A stretch of DNA of 64,000 nt from Myxococcales bacterium. GTDB lineage: Bacteria > Myxococcota_A > Polyangia > Polyangiales > Polyangiaceae. Below are positions 1-6,881 of this stretch, in pieces. The stretch is from contig JADKKK010000005.1 in the NCBI GenBank assembly GCA_016720545.1, positions 437,502 through 501,501 on the forward strand, written 5' to 3'. Every line of letters begins with the position of its first letter. Positions within the stretch are counted from its first letter, which is position 1. The notes under the pieces are model-generated. The model was not told the DNA's origin and did not search any database. It saw nothing but the letters and a program-made list of their open reading frames with translations. The position numbers were made by a program, and so were the translations under genes.

Positions 1-1
1 C

Positions 2-109
2 CGTGAAGCGCTCGAGGCCTCCGGTGGCAACCAGACCCGCGCCGCGACAGCCCTCGGTGTGTCGCGTTTCGGACTCCAGAAGATGATGAAAAGACTAAGT
101 ATTCGCTGA
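2..109 (+). CDS. C-terminal end of a Fis-type (sigma-54 dependent) transcriptional activator, partial
   Basis: Only the last 35 codons lie in the window, and the stop is TGA at 107-109. The peptide reads EALEASGGNQTRAATALGVS and then SRFGLQKMMKRLSIR. This is the Fis-like helix-turn-helix that closes NtrC-family response regulators and binds enhancer DNA: N-Q-T-R-A-A-x-x-L-G-V-S followed by a recognition helix. The AAA+ and receiver domains would lie to the left and cannot be seen. The call rests on the HTH alone; a stand-alone Fis-like protein is possible but less likely in this kind of genome. Confidence 0.7.
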   Translation, partial: REALEASGGNQTRAATALGVSRFGLQKMMKRLSIR

Positions 110-164
110 TCCGTCGCCGCGGCGTGCTGTCCTTTTCTTGGGGCTTGGCGCACACTCCCCCGCC

Positions 165-770
165 ATGCCGCAACCGGTGGACGTGTTCTTCTCCGCGGAC
201 ATCGAGAGCGACGGTCCCGTGCCTGGGGCCTATTCGATGCTCTCCTTCGCGCTCGTGGTCGCCGGCCGCTTCGACGGCGTCCGGTTCGAGCCGCCAGCCT
301 CGTACGACGACGCGCTGGAGCTCGAGCTGCGGCCCGTGACCGCGCGCTTCGACGCCAAGGCCCTCGCTGTGTCGGGGCTCTCGCGCGAGCGCCTCCTTCG
401 CGAGGGCCGCGAGCCGGGCGAGGCCATGCGGGAGGCCGCCGGCTGGGTTCGGGAGCGCGTGCGTGCCGACGGCGCGACGCCCGTGCTCGTGGGGTACCCC
501 CTTGGGTTCGACTGGGCGTTCCTCTCGTATTACTTCGATGTCTACGGGGGGGGCTCGCCGTTCGGGCACTCGCGCGGCTTCGACCTGAAGACCGCCGTCG
601 CCCTCACGCTGGGCATCCCGATCGCGCAGGCGGGGAGGGCCGGCCTGCCCGCGACGCTCCGCGGCGACCAGCCCCACACACACACCGCGCTCGACGACGC
701 GATCGAGCAAGCGCAGGTGCTCGGCAAGCTGTTCGCGGCGCGAGGCGCCTCGCGCGTGGGGGCCGCGTGA
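165..770 (+). CDS. DEDDh-family 3'-5' exonuclease
   Basis: The 201-residue protein carries the three exonuclease motifs of the DnaQ/ExoI superfamily: D12-x-E14 in FFSADIESDG, D116 in GYPLGFDWAFL, and H173-x-A-x-x-D178 in HTALDDA. These residues would bind two catalytic metals and cleave nucleotides from a 3' end. There is no helicase or polymerase domain, so it is a stand-alone proofreading or RNA/DNA-trimming type enzyme whose substrate cannot be told. ATG 165 was preferred over an in-frame TTG at 138 because the fold begins almost at once after it. The stop overlaps the next gene's GTG start by four bases (GTGA), which suggests coupled translation with the nucleotidyltransferase. Confidence 0.75.
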   Translation: MPQPVDVFFSADIESDGPVPGAYSMLSFALVVAGRFDGVRFEPPASYDDALELELRPVTARFDAKALAVSGLSRERLLREGREPGEAMREAAGWVRERVRADGATPVLVGYPLGFDWAFLSYYFDVYGGGSPFGHSRGFDLKTAVALTLGIPIAQAGRAGLPATLRGDQPHTHTALDDAIEQAQVLGKLFAARGASRVGAA

Positions 771-1795
771 CCGCCGAGGCGTTCACTCCGGGCGCCGTCG
801 CGGTAGCCCTAGAGGCGCGCCGCGCGGCCTCCGACGCGCGCCTCGAGTCGTTCCGCGAGGGCTTCGCGAGGCACCTCGATCGCGCCCTCGATCTGCTCGG
901 CGAGCACACCACCGTGTATGCCACGGGCTCCGGTGGGCGGGGCGAGCTCTCGGCCCACAGCGATCTCGACGTGTTCCTCCTTCGGCGAGGGCGGCCCGCG
1001 TCGACCCTCGACTCGGTCGAGCTCCAGGCCGCCGTCGTGCGCGCGCTCCGCGAGGCTGGGTTCCCTCCGCCCTCGCGCGACGGGGAGTTTCTGCGCATGC
1101 ACACGGCCGAGCGCCTCGTCGCGAACATCGGCAAGCCGGAGGACGACGCCGAGAACACCTTCACGGCCCGCATGCTGCTCCTGCTCGAGAGCCGCGCGCT
1201 CGCGGGACGAGCCGCGCACGCCGCGGCGGTCTCGGACGTCATCGCCGCGTACTGGCGCAACGCCGACTACCACCCTCGCGACTACCTCCCCATCGTGCTC
1301 GTGAACGACATCGTTCGGTACTGGCGCATCTTGCTCCTGAACTACGAGTCGAAGAACACCGAGCGCCTGCGCGAGCTACCGCACGACCGCGTGAAGGCGG
1401 ACCTGCGGCTCCGCAGCTACAAGCTCCGCTTCAGTCGGTGCATGACCTGCTACTCGTTCCTCCTCGCGCTGCTCGCGGCGTCGAAGCGCCACGGCCACGT
1501 GGGGGTCGGCGACGTGAGCGAGCTCGTCCGCTCGTCACCCATGGAGCGCCTCGCGCACATCGCGCAGAGCGTCGACGACCAGGAGGTGACACGGCTCGTC
1601 GACACGCTGCGCGAGCGGTACGCCGAGTTCCTCGCGCGCACGGCGCAGAGCAAGGACACCCTCGACGGGCTCTTTGCCGATCCTGCCTACCGGCGCGCGC
1701 GGCTCGCCGAGGGCGACGCCTTCGGGGACGTCGTCTTCGCGCTCGTCCTGCGCCTTGGCGCCGACAACAAGCTCTTTCGCTACATGGTCGTGTGA
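767..1795 (+). CDS. Nucleotidyltransferase-domain protein (GlnD/DUF294-like)
   Basis: The protein has 342 residues. Residues 54-68 hold the pol-beta nucleotidyltransferase signature: a G-S-G-G-R-G loop followed by S-D-L-D, which supplies the metal-binding Asp pair. The rest is helical, as in the GlnD/CBS-associated DUF294 group, with no visible HD or ACT domain, so it is not a full PII uridylyltransferase. It would transfer a nucleotide to a protein or small molecule whose identity is unknown. It starts with GTG inside the stop of the upstream exonuclease gene (4-bp overlap), so the two are probably one transcription unit. Confidence 0.65.
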   Translation: MTAEAFTPGAVAVALEARRAASDARLESFREGFARHLDRALDLLGEHTTVYATGSGGRGELSAHSDLDVFLLRRGRPASTLDSVELQAAVVRALREAGFPPPSRDGEFLRMHTAERLVANIGKPEDDAENTFTARMLLLLESRALAGRAAHAAAVSDVIAAYWRNADYHPRDYLPIVLVNDIVRYWRILLLNYESKNTERLRELPHDRVKADLRLRSYKLRFSRCMTCYSFLLALLAASKRHGHVGVGDVSELVRSSPMERLAHIAQSVDDQEVTRLVDTLRERYAEFLARTAQSKDTLDGLFADPAYRRARLAEGDAFGDVVFALVLRLGADNKLFRYMVV

Positions 1796-1850
1796 ATGGC
1801 GGCCAACCGGCGCGCCGCGCATGCGGCCCGCGGCCGCCGCGGTGTCTCTT

Positions 1851-1924
<74 letters not shown>

Positions 1925-1968
1925 GGGAAGGTGCTGCGCGAGCGGCGAACCGTCGCGAGCGCGCTGGC

Positions 1969-2036
1969 TACATACTTCGCGTGGCGCGGCTTGTCTCGAA
2001 ATTTTTTTGCGATTCGGCGGCGCGAAAAATTTTCGT
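1969..2036 (-). promoter_or_regulatory. Probable promoter of tRNA-Ala with AT-rich upstream element
   Basis: On the minus strand a GAGACA hexamer (1992-1997) and a TATGTA hexamer (1969-1974) are exactly 17 bp apart, a sigma-70-like arrangement that would start transcription about 40 nt before the tRNA. Immediately upstream (about 1996-2036) lies a strikingly AT-rich inverted repeat, runs of A and T around a GC core, in an otherwise GC-rich region. It could act as an UP element. This is inferred from spacing and composition only. Confidence 0.4.
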
Positions 2037-2140
2037 GCGCCGCGAGGTGCGAACCGCCATCCTAGCTGCTCGACGCGGGCGGTGCTCGTCTCTGCCCACG
2101 GGCGAGCGCGGAACCGGTCCACCAGAGAAGAGGAGAGTTC

Positions 2141-2743
2141 ATGGTTCTTCGCGCGACAGGCATCGGGGTGTTTTTCGTGTCCATCGGGTTGCTCTTCTCG
2201 GCGTGCTCCGACGATCCCGTCGCGAGCGACGCGGGCGCCGCGCCCACGACGACCACGACGACGACCGTCCCCACCACCACGAGCACCACCACCACCCCGC
2301 CGACGCCGACCGGGACCGGCACCGTGCCGCCTCCCGTCGACGCGGGCGGCGACACGGCCGTGCCCCCGCCCGACGCGTCGGACGGCGGCGGCCCCGCGGC
2401 GCCCACCTTCACGATGGTCTACTCGACCATCATCTCCCAGAAGTGCGGCAACAACTGCCACCTGAAGGCCAACAACCCGAGCGGCGGGCTCGCGATGGAT
2501 ACGAAGGCCAAGGCGCACACGAGCCTCGTGGGGGTCGACGTCACCAACGCGTGCACCGGCGCGACCAAGCGCGTGGTCGCCGGCGACGCGGCCAAGAGCA
2601 AGATCTACGTGAAGGTCTCCGCGGCAGCGGCGGCGATCCCCGGCTGCGGCAACCGCATGCCCAACCCCGGCACGACGCCGCTCGCGGCGGCGGAAATCAA
2701 GGCCATCGGCGACTGGATCAACGCCGGCGCGAAGAACGACTGA
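2141..2743 (+). CDS. Secreted lipoprotein with cytochrome-c-like haem motif
   Basis: The protein has 200 residues. A signal peptide ends in lipobox L-F-S-A-C22, so it is likely anchored as a lipoprotein. A Thr/Pro-rich linker follows (about 35-85, long runs of Thr). The C-terminal half has C102-x3-C106-H107 (KCGNNCH) and a later M in NRMPNP, which resembles a small mono-haem cytochrome c with His/Met ligands. The spacing between the cysteines is three residues rather than the canonical two. It ends in a helix (AEIKAIGDWINAGA) typical of these myxobacterial and planctomycete-type cytochrome domains. A hairpin terminator follows at 2782. Confidence 0.65.
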   Translation: MVLRATGIGVFFVSIGLLFSACSDDPVASDAGAAPTTTTTTTVPTTTSTTTTPPTPTGTGTVPPPVDAGGDTAVPPPDASDGGGPAAPTFTMVYSTIISQKCGNNCHLKANNPSGGLAMDTKAKAHTSLVGVDVTNACTGATKRVVAGDAAKSKIYVKVSAAAAAIPGCGNRMPNPGTTPLAAAEIKAIGDWINAGAKND

Positions 2744-2781
2744 GCTCCGCCGCGACGCTCACGACAACGACCACAGAGCAG

Positions 2782-2815
2782 AGGGCGCCCGCGCACACGC
2801 GAGGGCGCCCTTGCC
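2782..2815 (+). terminator. Hairpin terminator after the haem-motif lipoprotein gene
   Basis: A perfect 9-bp stem, GGGCGCCC-type arms at 2782-2790 and 2803-2811 with a 12-nt loop, lies about 40 bp after the stop codon. It is followed by a short pyrimidine-rich stretch. No long T-run is present, as is usual at this GC content. Confidence 0.55.
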
Positions 2816-2874
2816 GTTTCTTCTGGTGCCCGCGCGCCGGAGCGGCCGCGCGTGACTCACCTCGCGGCGGCCGC

Positions 2875-2970
2875 CTACTTCGCCTTCTTGTCCTTCTTCT
2901 TCTGCTGCTTCTCCTTCGTGGAGAGCTTCGGCTTGTTGTCCTTCTTCGCCTTCTCGATACCCTTGGCCAT
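2875..2970 (-). CDS. Tiny lysine-rich protein (31 aa)
   Basis: This is a short gene read MAKGIEKAKKDNKPKLSTKE followed by a run of K, Q and D. Nearly half the residues are lysine. A strong ribosome site (GGGAGGAGG) sits about ten bases before the ATG on the minus strand, which supports this start over longer in-frame versions. Similar short lysine-rich proteins beginning MAKGI(E/D)KAKK are seen in diverse bacteria. Their function is unknown, and nucleic-acid binding is plausible from charge alone. Confidence 0.6.
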   Translation of the reverse strand: MAKGIEKAKKDNKPKLSTKEKQQKKKDKKAK

Positions 2971-3021
2971 GGCAGACGCCTCCTCCCTCGGAGGGTATCG
3001 CCGAACCGCGCGCGAGTCGAA

Positions 3022-3100
3022 GCGGGAACCTCGAAGTGAGGCCCGAAGGGGCGAACGGAGGTCGATGGCGAGCCCGCGCCGAAGGCGAGGTGTCGCGATG
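3022..3100 (+). repeat. Dispersed leader repeat, copy 1
   Basis: This 79-bp segment is about 80 % identical to the minus-strand segment at 11819-11896. Shared blocks include GGAACCT, GTGAG, CCCGAAGGGG, GGTCGATGGCG and GGCGAGGTGTCGC-ATG. In both copies the repeat lies 60-75 bp upstream of a lipoprotein start codon, in the same orientation as that gene. It contains short palindromes (CCC-GAA-GGG). It may be a 5'-leader element or a small mobile repeat. Confidence 0.6.
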
Positions 3101-3172
3101 CACGACCTTCGCGGCACCATGGAACGGAACCGGCGGGTTGAAGAGCGGGGCACATCTTGCGATGCTCCGCGC

Positions 3173-3862
3173 ATGAGAACCCGCCTTCACGCCCTCGCCG
3201 CGCTCGCCGTCCTTCCCTTCATGACCGCCTCGTACGTCGCCTGCTCGAGCGACCCGGCGGCCACGGGCGACGCCGGCACCGCCCCCACCACGACGACGAC
3301 CACGACGGCCACGACGACGACCACGACGCCGCCCGTCCCCACGGGGACCAACAACCCGCCCACGGACGGCGGGGTTCCGGTCGACGCGGCGCCTCCTGCG
3401 GACTCCGGGTGCACCTACCCCAAGCCCGGCCTGGACGGCGGCGAGGCGTGCGGCGCGTACGCGTTCGGCGCGGCCGCGGTGACGTTCACCGCCACGGACG
3501 CGGGCGGCGGGTTCAACGGGGGGACAATCCCGCCGGGCATCTACGACGCGATCCTCGCCGAGCGCGCGTCGGCCAGCGCAGGGACCTGGCGCGAGACCCT
3601 CGTGGTCGACGGCATGCGCTTCACCCGCACTCGCCAGCTGAACCTGACCGGCACGAGCGCCGGACCGGTCACCCGCCGCTCGGGCACCTACACGATCACC
3701 GGGGGCGAAGCGAAGTTCACCTACGACTGCGCGTTCAGCGACGACGCGGGCGCCGACGCGGGCTCCGACACGTTCATGTTGAACGTCGCTGGGGCGACCT
3801 GCGACAAATCCCTCCGCCTCGGCATCGCGGGCGTCGGCGTGACGTTCAAGCGTCGCCCCTAG
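3173..3862 (+). CDS. Lipoprotein with Thr-rich linker, unknown function
   Basis: The protein has 229 residues. A signal peptide ends near T-A-S-Y-V-A-C-S, a plausible lipobox. A Thr-rich stretch (about 38-55) and a Pro/Asp linker follow. The mature domain is predicted to be all-beta with a few Cys (GCTYPKPG, EACGAYAFG, FTYDCAF) and matches no family I recognise. ATG 3173 was chosen because it starts directly on the signal peptide; the frame is open far upstream. The stop codon TAG is formed by the CTAG end of the adjoining palindromic element at 3859, so that element probably supplied the present 3' end of the gene. Confidence 0.6.
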   Translation: MRTRLHALAALAVLPFMTASYVACSSDPAATGDAGTAPTTTTTTTATTTTTTPPVPTGTNNPPTDGGVPVDAAPPADSGCTYPKPGLDGGEACGAYAFGAAAVTFTATDAGGGFNGGTIPPGIYDAILAERASASAGTWRETLVVDGMRFTRTRQLNLTGTSAGPVTRRSGTYTITGGEAKFTYDCAFSDDAGADAGSDTFMLNVAGATCDKSLRLGIAGVGVTFKRRP

Positions 3863-3938
3863 AGCTCCGAACCGCTTGATTCGGTCGGCTTTTCGCCGAT
3901 TTGCGTCGCCGCGCTTCGTTGCTGGTTCGGCGCTCTAG
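3859..3938. repeat. 80-bp palindromic element bounded by CTAG
   Basis: The element begins CTAGAGCTCCGAACC and ends with its inverse (GGTTCGGCGCTCTAG) with one mismatch, giving 15-bp terminal inverted repeats. It has no coding capacity. A second copy of the left 70 bp starts at the very next base (3939). Both ends are CTAG, an otherwise rare tetranucleotide, which suggests CTAG-targeted insertion. Confidence 0.65.
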
Positions 3939-4402
3939 CTAGAGCTCCGAACCGCTTGATTCGGTCGGCTTCTCGCCGATTTACGTCGCCGTACTTCGTT
4001 GCTCCTCCTCGCCTAGTCCCCTGGAAGCGTGATCCCTTCCAGAAGTCGCGCGGCTCGGCCTTTCGCCACAAGGGAGCGAGGGGGTGTCCCGTTTTCGGCG
4101 GCGGTGGGAGGATACTCATGTTCGAGGGTCGGCGTTCTCGCGCGGTCACACCCGAAACCACTGTCTCCTGAGCGCAAAGCGCCGCCTCCACCGCGCGGAA
4201 CGACGTCCGAGTTGAGGACGGGCCCGCCGCCGCCGAAAACGGGGCACCCCCTCGCTCCTCGGAATGACACCGAAGACCCGACTTCTGATACGAACCACAC
4301 GACTCCAGGGGACTAGCTAGCAGCCGTAGGACTCGTCGTCGCGCCTCGCACGGCTCGCAACTCGGCGAAAATCCTCGGTCATCAAGCGGTTCGGCGCTCT
4401 AG
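3939..4402. repeat. Second palindromic repeat unit, interrupted by an inserted element
   Basis: Bases 3939-4012 repeat the left part of the 80-bp unit (TAGAGCTCCGAACCGCTTGA and onward, with few changes). Bases 4317-4402 hold an inverted, more diverged relative ending ATCAAGCGGTTCGG and then CGCTCTAG. Between them sits the 304-bp element at 4013-4316. The segment from 3863 to 4462 holds no gene; it is almost wholly made of these nested repeats. Confidence 0.6.
4013..4316. mobile_element. MITE-like non-coding element (304 bp)
   Basis: The element has perfect 13-bp terminal inverted repeats, CTAGTCCCCTGGA at 4013-4025 and its complement at 4304-4316. It also has an internal 32-bp inverted repeat (4073-4104 against 4227-4258) with one mismatch, so the whole folds into a long imperfect hairpin. 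There is no transposase or convincing ORF. The CTAG at each end may be a target duplication; some IS5-group insertion sequences duplicate YTAR targets. It lies inside another repeat unit, so it inserted later. Confidence 0.6.
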
Positions 4403-4462
4403 TCACGCCCGCCGCGTGCGCGGGCGACTCGGTCCCGCGGCGAGCTCGCCCCTGGTGTGCCG

Positions 4463-4771
4463 TCAGCGTCGCCCGGGGGCGCACTTGCCGTTCATGAAGG
4501 CCCACTCGTCGCAGCTCGAGCCGTCGGGGAAGAGGCACACGCCGCTCTCGTTTCCTTGGGCATCGGCGCGGATCTCGAGCTTGCCACCCTTGTCGACGCA
4601 GTTCTTCGACGCGGGGTTGGCCATCGAGAGGTTGCCGCCGGGGTTCGCGCCCGAGGGCCCACCGGACGGGGGTGGCTGCGGGGGCGGAGGAGCAGGAGGC
4701 GGAGGGCTCCCGCACGCGAAGAGCACGAGCGGGAGGACGGCCAGGGCGGCTTTCAGCGGGGAGGAGCTCAT
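4463..4771 (-). CDS. DUF333-type small lipoprotein
   Basis: The protein has 102 residues. Its signal peptide ends in V-L-F-A-C, a good lipobox, followed by a Pro-rich spacer. The C-terminal domain NPASKNCVDKGGKLEIR and then GVCLFPDGSSCDEW matches the DUF333 family, often labelled putative hemolysin, with conserved N-P-A-x-x-x-C and C-x-F/L-P-D-G. These are small exported proteins of unproven function. The start MSSSPLKA (4771) was chosen for its direct entry into the signal peptide. Confidence 0.7.
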   Translation of the reverse strand: MSSSPLKAALAVLPLVLFACGSPPPPAPPPPQPPPSGGPSGANPGGNLSMANPASKNCVDKGGKLEIRADAQGNESGVCLFPDGSSCDEWAFMNGKCAPGRR

Positions 4772-4868
4772 CGGGACGAAGCGTATCACCGCCGAGGGCG
4801 CCGTCGCGCCCGTGTTGTGCGCGCCGTGGCGAATGGACACCGCCCCGCGAATTCGCGATGATGACCGC

Positions 4869-5903
4869 ATGTCGGACCCCAAGGACTCGAAGGCGCGTGA
4901 GGCGCTGCCGCTCCCGTCGGAGGACGGCTTCATGTCGACGCAGGCGAAGATGTCCCTCGCCGACATCGCGCTCGCGCTGCGCGACGAGCAACTCGAGGCG
5001 AACGTCATCCACTACAAGGCCGATCTCGAGACCAGCCCGGAGCTCGATGAGATCACCGCGCAAGTGGTCCGCGAGCTCCAGTCGCTGAAGAGCGTGCGGC
5101 GGCCGGGCGGCCAGCCGGTGCCGCTCGATCGCGGACAGCTCGAGATCGATCTCATCCAGTCGCTGAAGGAAATGCTCGTGCGTCTCTTCCGTGCGGGCAA
5201 GCTCGCCACCGTGTTCGAGCGCAAGCTCGGAGAGGTCGGCAAGCGCTTCGCGCGGGTGTTCTTCGAGAGCGAGCTGCACGACAAGATCCGCGGCTCCGCG
5301 GGCGAAACGAAGATCATGCGCTTCTCGGAGCAGGCGCTCTACCAGCTCTTCACGAAGAACCAAGACGCGCTGCTCAAGCAGCTCGCGGCCTTCGAGTACG
5401 CGAGCGAGTCCGTCGCGGCGCGGGCGCGAGAGGAGCTCATCGACCACATCAAGGAGCTCCGCAACGGCTTCCTCTCTCGCACCACCCCCGAGCTGAACAA
5501 GCTCGTGAAGTTCCTGGACGAGGTGCTCACGCTGTTCTTCACGCGTGAGCTGCCCGCGATGCTCGGCGAGCTGTCGTGGGAGGTGGTGAAGGAGGCGCGA
5601 CTGGCCGACTCGGCGCCTCGCGAGGGCTACAAGATCCCTGCGGAGGCCTTCCCGCGCTTCCGGCAGACGTTCGAGCGCCGGTTCCTCCAGCGACTCGTCC
5701 CGTTCGCCGAGGACGAGATGCTCAAGCGCGTGCGCGAGAGCCAGGTCGGTTTCCGGGCCGAGACCATCCGGTTCGTGGCCGATCCGCTCATCTTCAGCGA
5801 CGTGTGCGAGATCATCTGCGACGCCGTGTACGACAGCCTCTACAACGACGGCTTCCTCGATCTCCCGACCGACTGGCGAGCCAGGCTCCTTGCTTCCGCC
5901 TGA
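4869..5903 (+). CDS. Conserved hypothetical, largely helical protein
   Basis: The protein has 344 residues, highly charged, with no signal peptide or membrane segment. It appears helical throughout, with recurring patterns such as EMLVRLFRAGKLATVFERKL and LTLFFTRELPAML. I recognise no catalytic motif. It is intact, follows the codon use of its neighbours and stands alone between divergent or convergent genes. It looks like a cytosolic lineage-specific protein; function unknown. Confidence 0.6.
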   Translation: MSDPKDSKAREALPLPSEDGFMSTQAKMSLADIALALRDEQLEANVIHYKADLETSPELDEITAQVVRELQSLKSVRRPGGQPVPLDRGQLEIDLIQSLKEMLVRLFRAGKLATVFERKLGEVGKRFARVFFESELHDKIRGSAGETKIMRFSEQALYQLFTKNQDALLKQLAAFEYASESVAARAREELIDHIKELRNGFLSRTTPELNKLVKFLDEVLTLFFTRELPAMLGELSWEVVKEARLADSAPREGYKIPAEAFPRFRQTFERRFLQRLVPFAEDEMLKRVRESQVGFRAETIRFVADPLIFSDVCEIICDAVYDSLYNDGFLDLPTDWRARLLASA

Positions 5904-5940
5904 GAGCCTTCGCGCCTTGGTTTGAGCCGCGAGCGGGCGC

Positions 5941-6654
5941 TCAGCGCGACGCGGGGGCCGACGAAGCCACCGCCGCGGGGGGCGCCGCCTGGCGTTCGGC
6001 GCGGTCGCGCATGCCCTCGATGGCGGTCGCGGCGGCGTCGCGCAGCTCCTCGTCCACGACCGACTGAGGCGCGGTCATGTTGGGCAGCACGAGCAGGTCC
6101 ATTCGCAAGATCGTGCGCCGCGCGTCGACCGAAGTGAGCGTGTAGATGACGTTGGAGGCCTTGAGGTTGCCGCGCACGTACGAGCCCTCGACGCGCTCCG
6201 CGCCGGGCCCGGCCGACGTGACCGGGCCGAAGCGCATGACCTGCCACAGCACGAGCATGCCGCCGAGGATGGGCACCTGCATGTACACGTCGGTCAGACC
6301 GTTCTCTTTCGCGATGATCCGCGAGCGGTTGAACTTGTCGGGCGCGAGCTCGCGGTACCGGTTGTAGGCCGTGACCTCGTGTCGCACGAGCTCGAGCGGC
6401 GCCGTGACGAGGACCTCGGCGCGCCCGTAGCGCGTGTCCTTGCCGGGCGGGACGACGTTGCTCTTCAGCGCCCTGCCGCTCGAGAACCTCGTGAGATCCG
6501 CGGTCACCGCCGCCGTTTCGGTGGCGTGCGCGGCCCGCTCCAGCGGCGAGCCCGGGGCCCAGGCCGCGCAGAAGGCGAGCGCGAGCCCGGCGACCCTCGC
6601 GATCCGGGGAGCGCGGGCGCGGGAGTGGTCAGGAGCGGGAGCGGATGTCGTCAT
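5941..6654 (-). CDS. Exported SRPBCC (START/polyketide-cyclase-like) protein
   Basis: The protein has 237 residues. An N-terminal signal sequence (hydrophobic 20-45, Ala-rich end) is followed by a domain with the pattern of the START/SRPBCC fold: an initial strand and helix (ADLTRFSSGR), then EVLVTAPLELVRHEVTAYNR, V-YMQVPILGG and a long C-terminal helix rich in Ala and Arg. Such domains bind a hydrophobic ligand in a cavity. It is probably periplasmic. The 227 bp upstream hold no gene that I can see. Confidence 0.55.
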   Translation of the reverse strand: MTTSAPAPDHSRARAPRIARVAGLALAFCAAWAPGSPLERAAHATETAAVTADLTRFSSGRALKSNVVPPGKDTRYGRAEVLVTAPLELVRHEVTAYNRYRELAPDKFNRSRIIAKENGLTDVYMQVPILGGMLVLWQVMRFGPVTSAGPGAERVEGSYVRGNLKASNVIYTLTSVDARRTILRMDLLVLPNMTAPQSVVDEELRDAAATAIEGMRDRAERQAAPPAAVASSAPASR

Positions 6655-6881
6655 GGGGCACCTCGTCAGGACCGCCAAGCAGAGTGCGTGCCACACAGGA
6701 ACGGGCGTCGGGCGGCCTGCCGCGCCCCCTTGTTCTTGCAGGGTCGCGCGATTCGTCAAGGCCGCCGTGATCCTGAGGTCACAACGCGTGTCCACGATCG
6801 GCCACGCCCACGGCCGCACGGCGCGTGGTCGTGGCTGCGGGGTGGCGCGAGTCGGCGTGTGCCAACTTGCGCGTGGCGCGA

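Noticed and set aside
2250..2330. CRISPR-like or VNTR array of ACG/ACC triplets, also near 3290 and 44880-45070
   Set aside because: These are Thr-, Pro- or Ala/Asp-rich linkers of exported proteins; there are no spacers or conserved direct repeats. No CRISPR array was seen anywhere in the window.
3001..3170. Coding region upstream of the 3173 lipoprotein (open frame from 2852)
   Set aside because: It overlaps the tiny lysine-rich gene antisense and the dispersed repeat; it has no signal peptide and an Arg-rich random composition.
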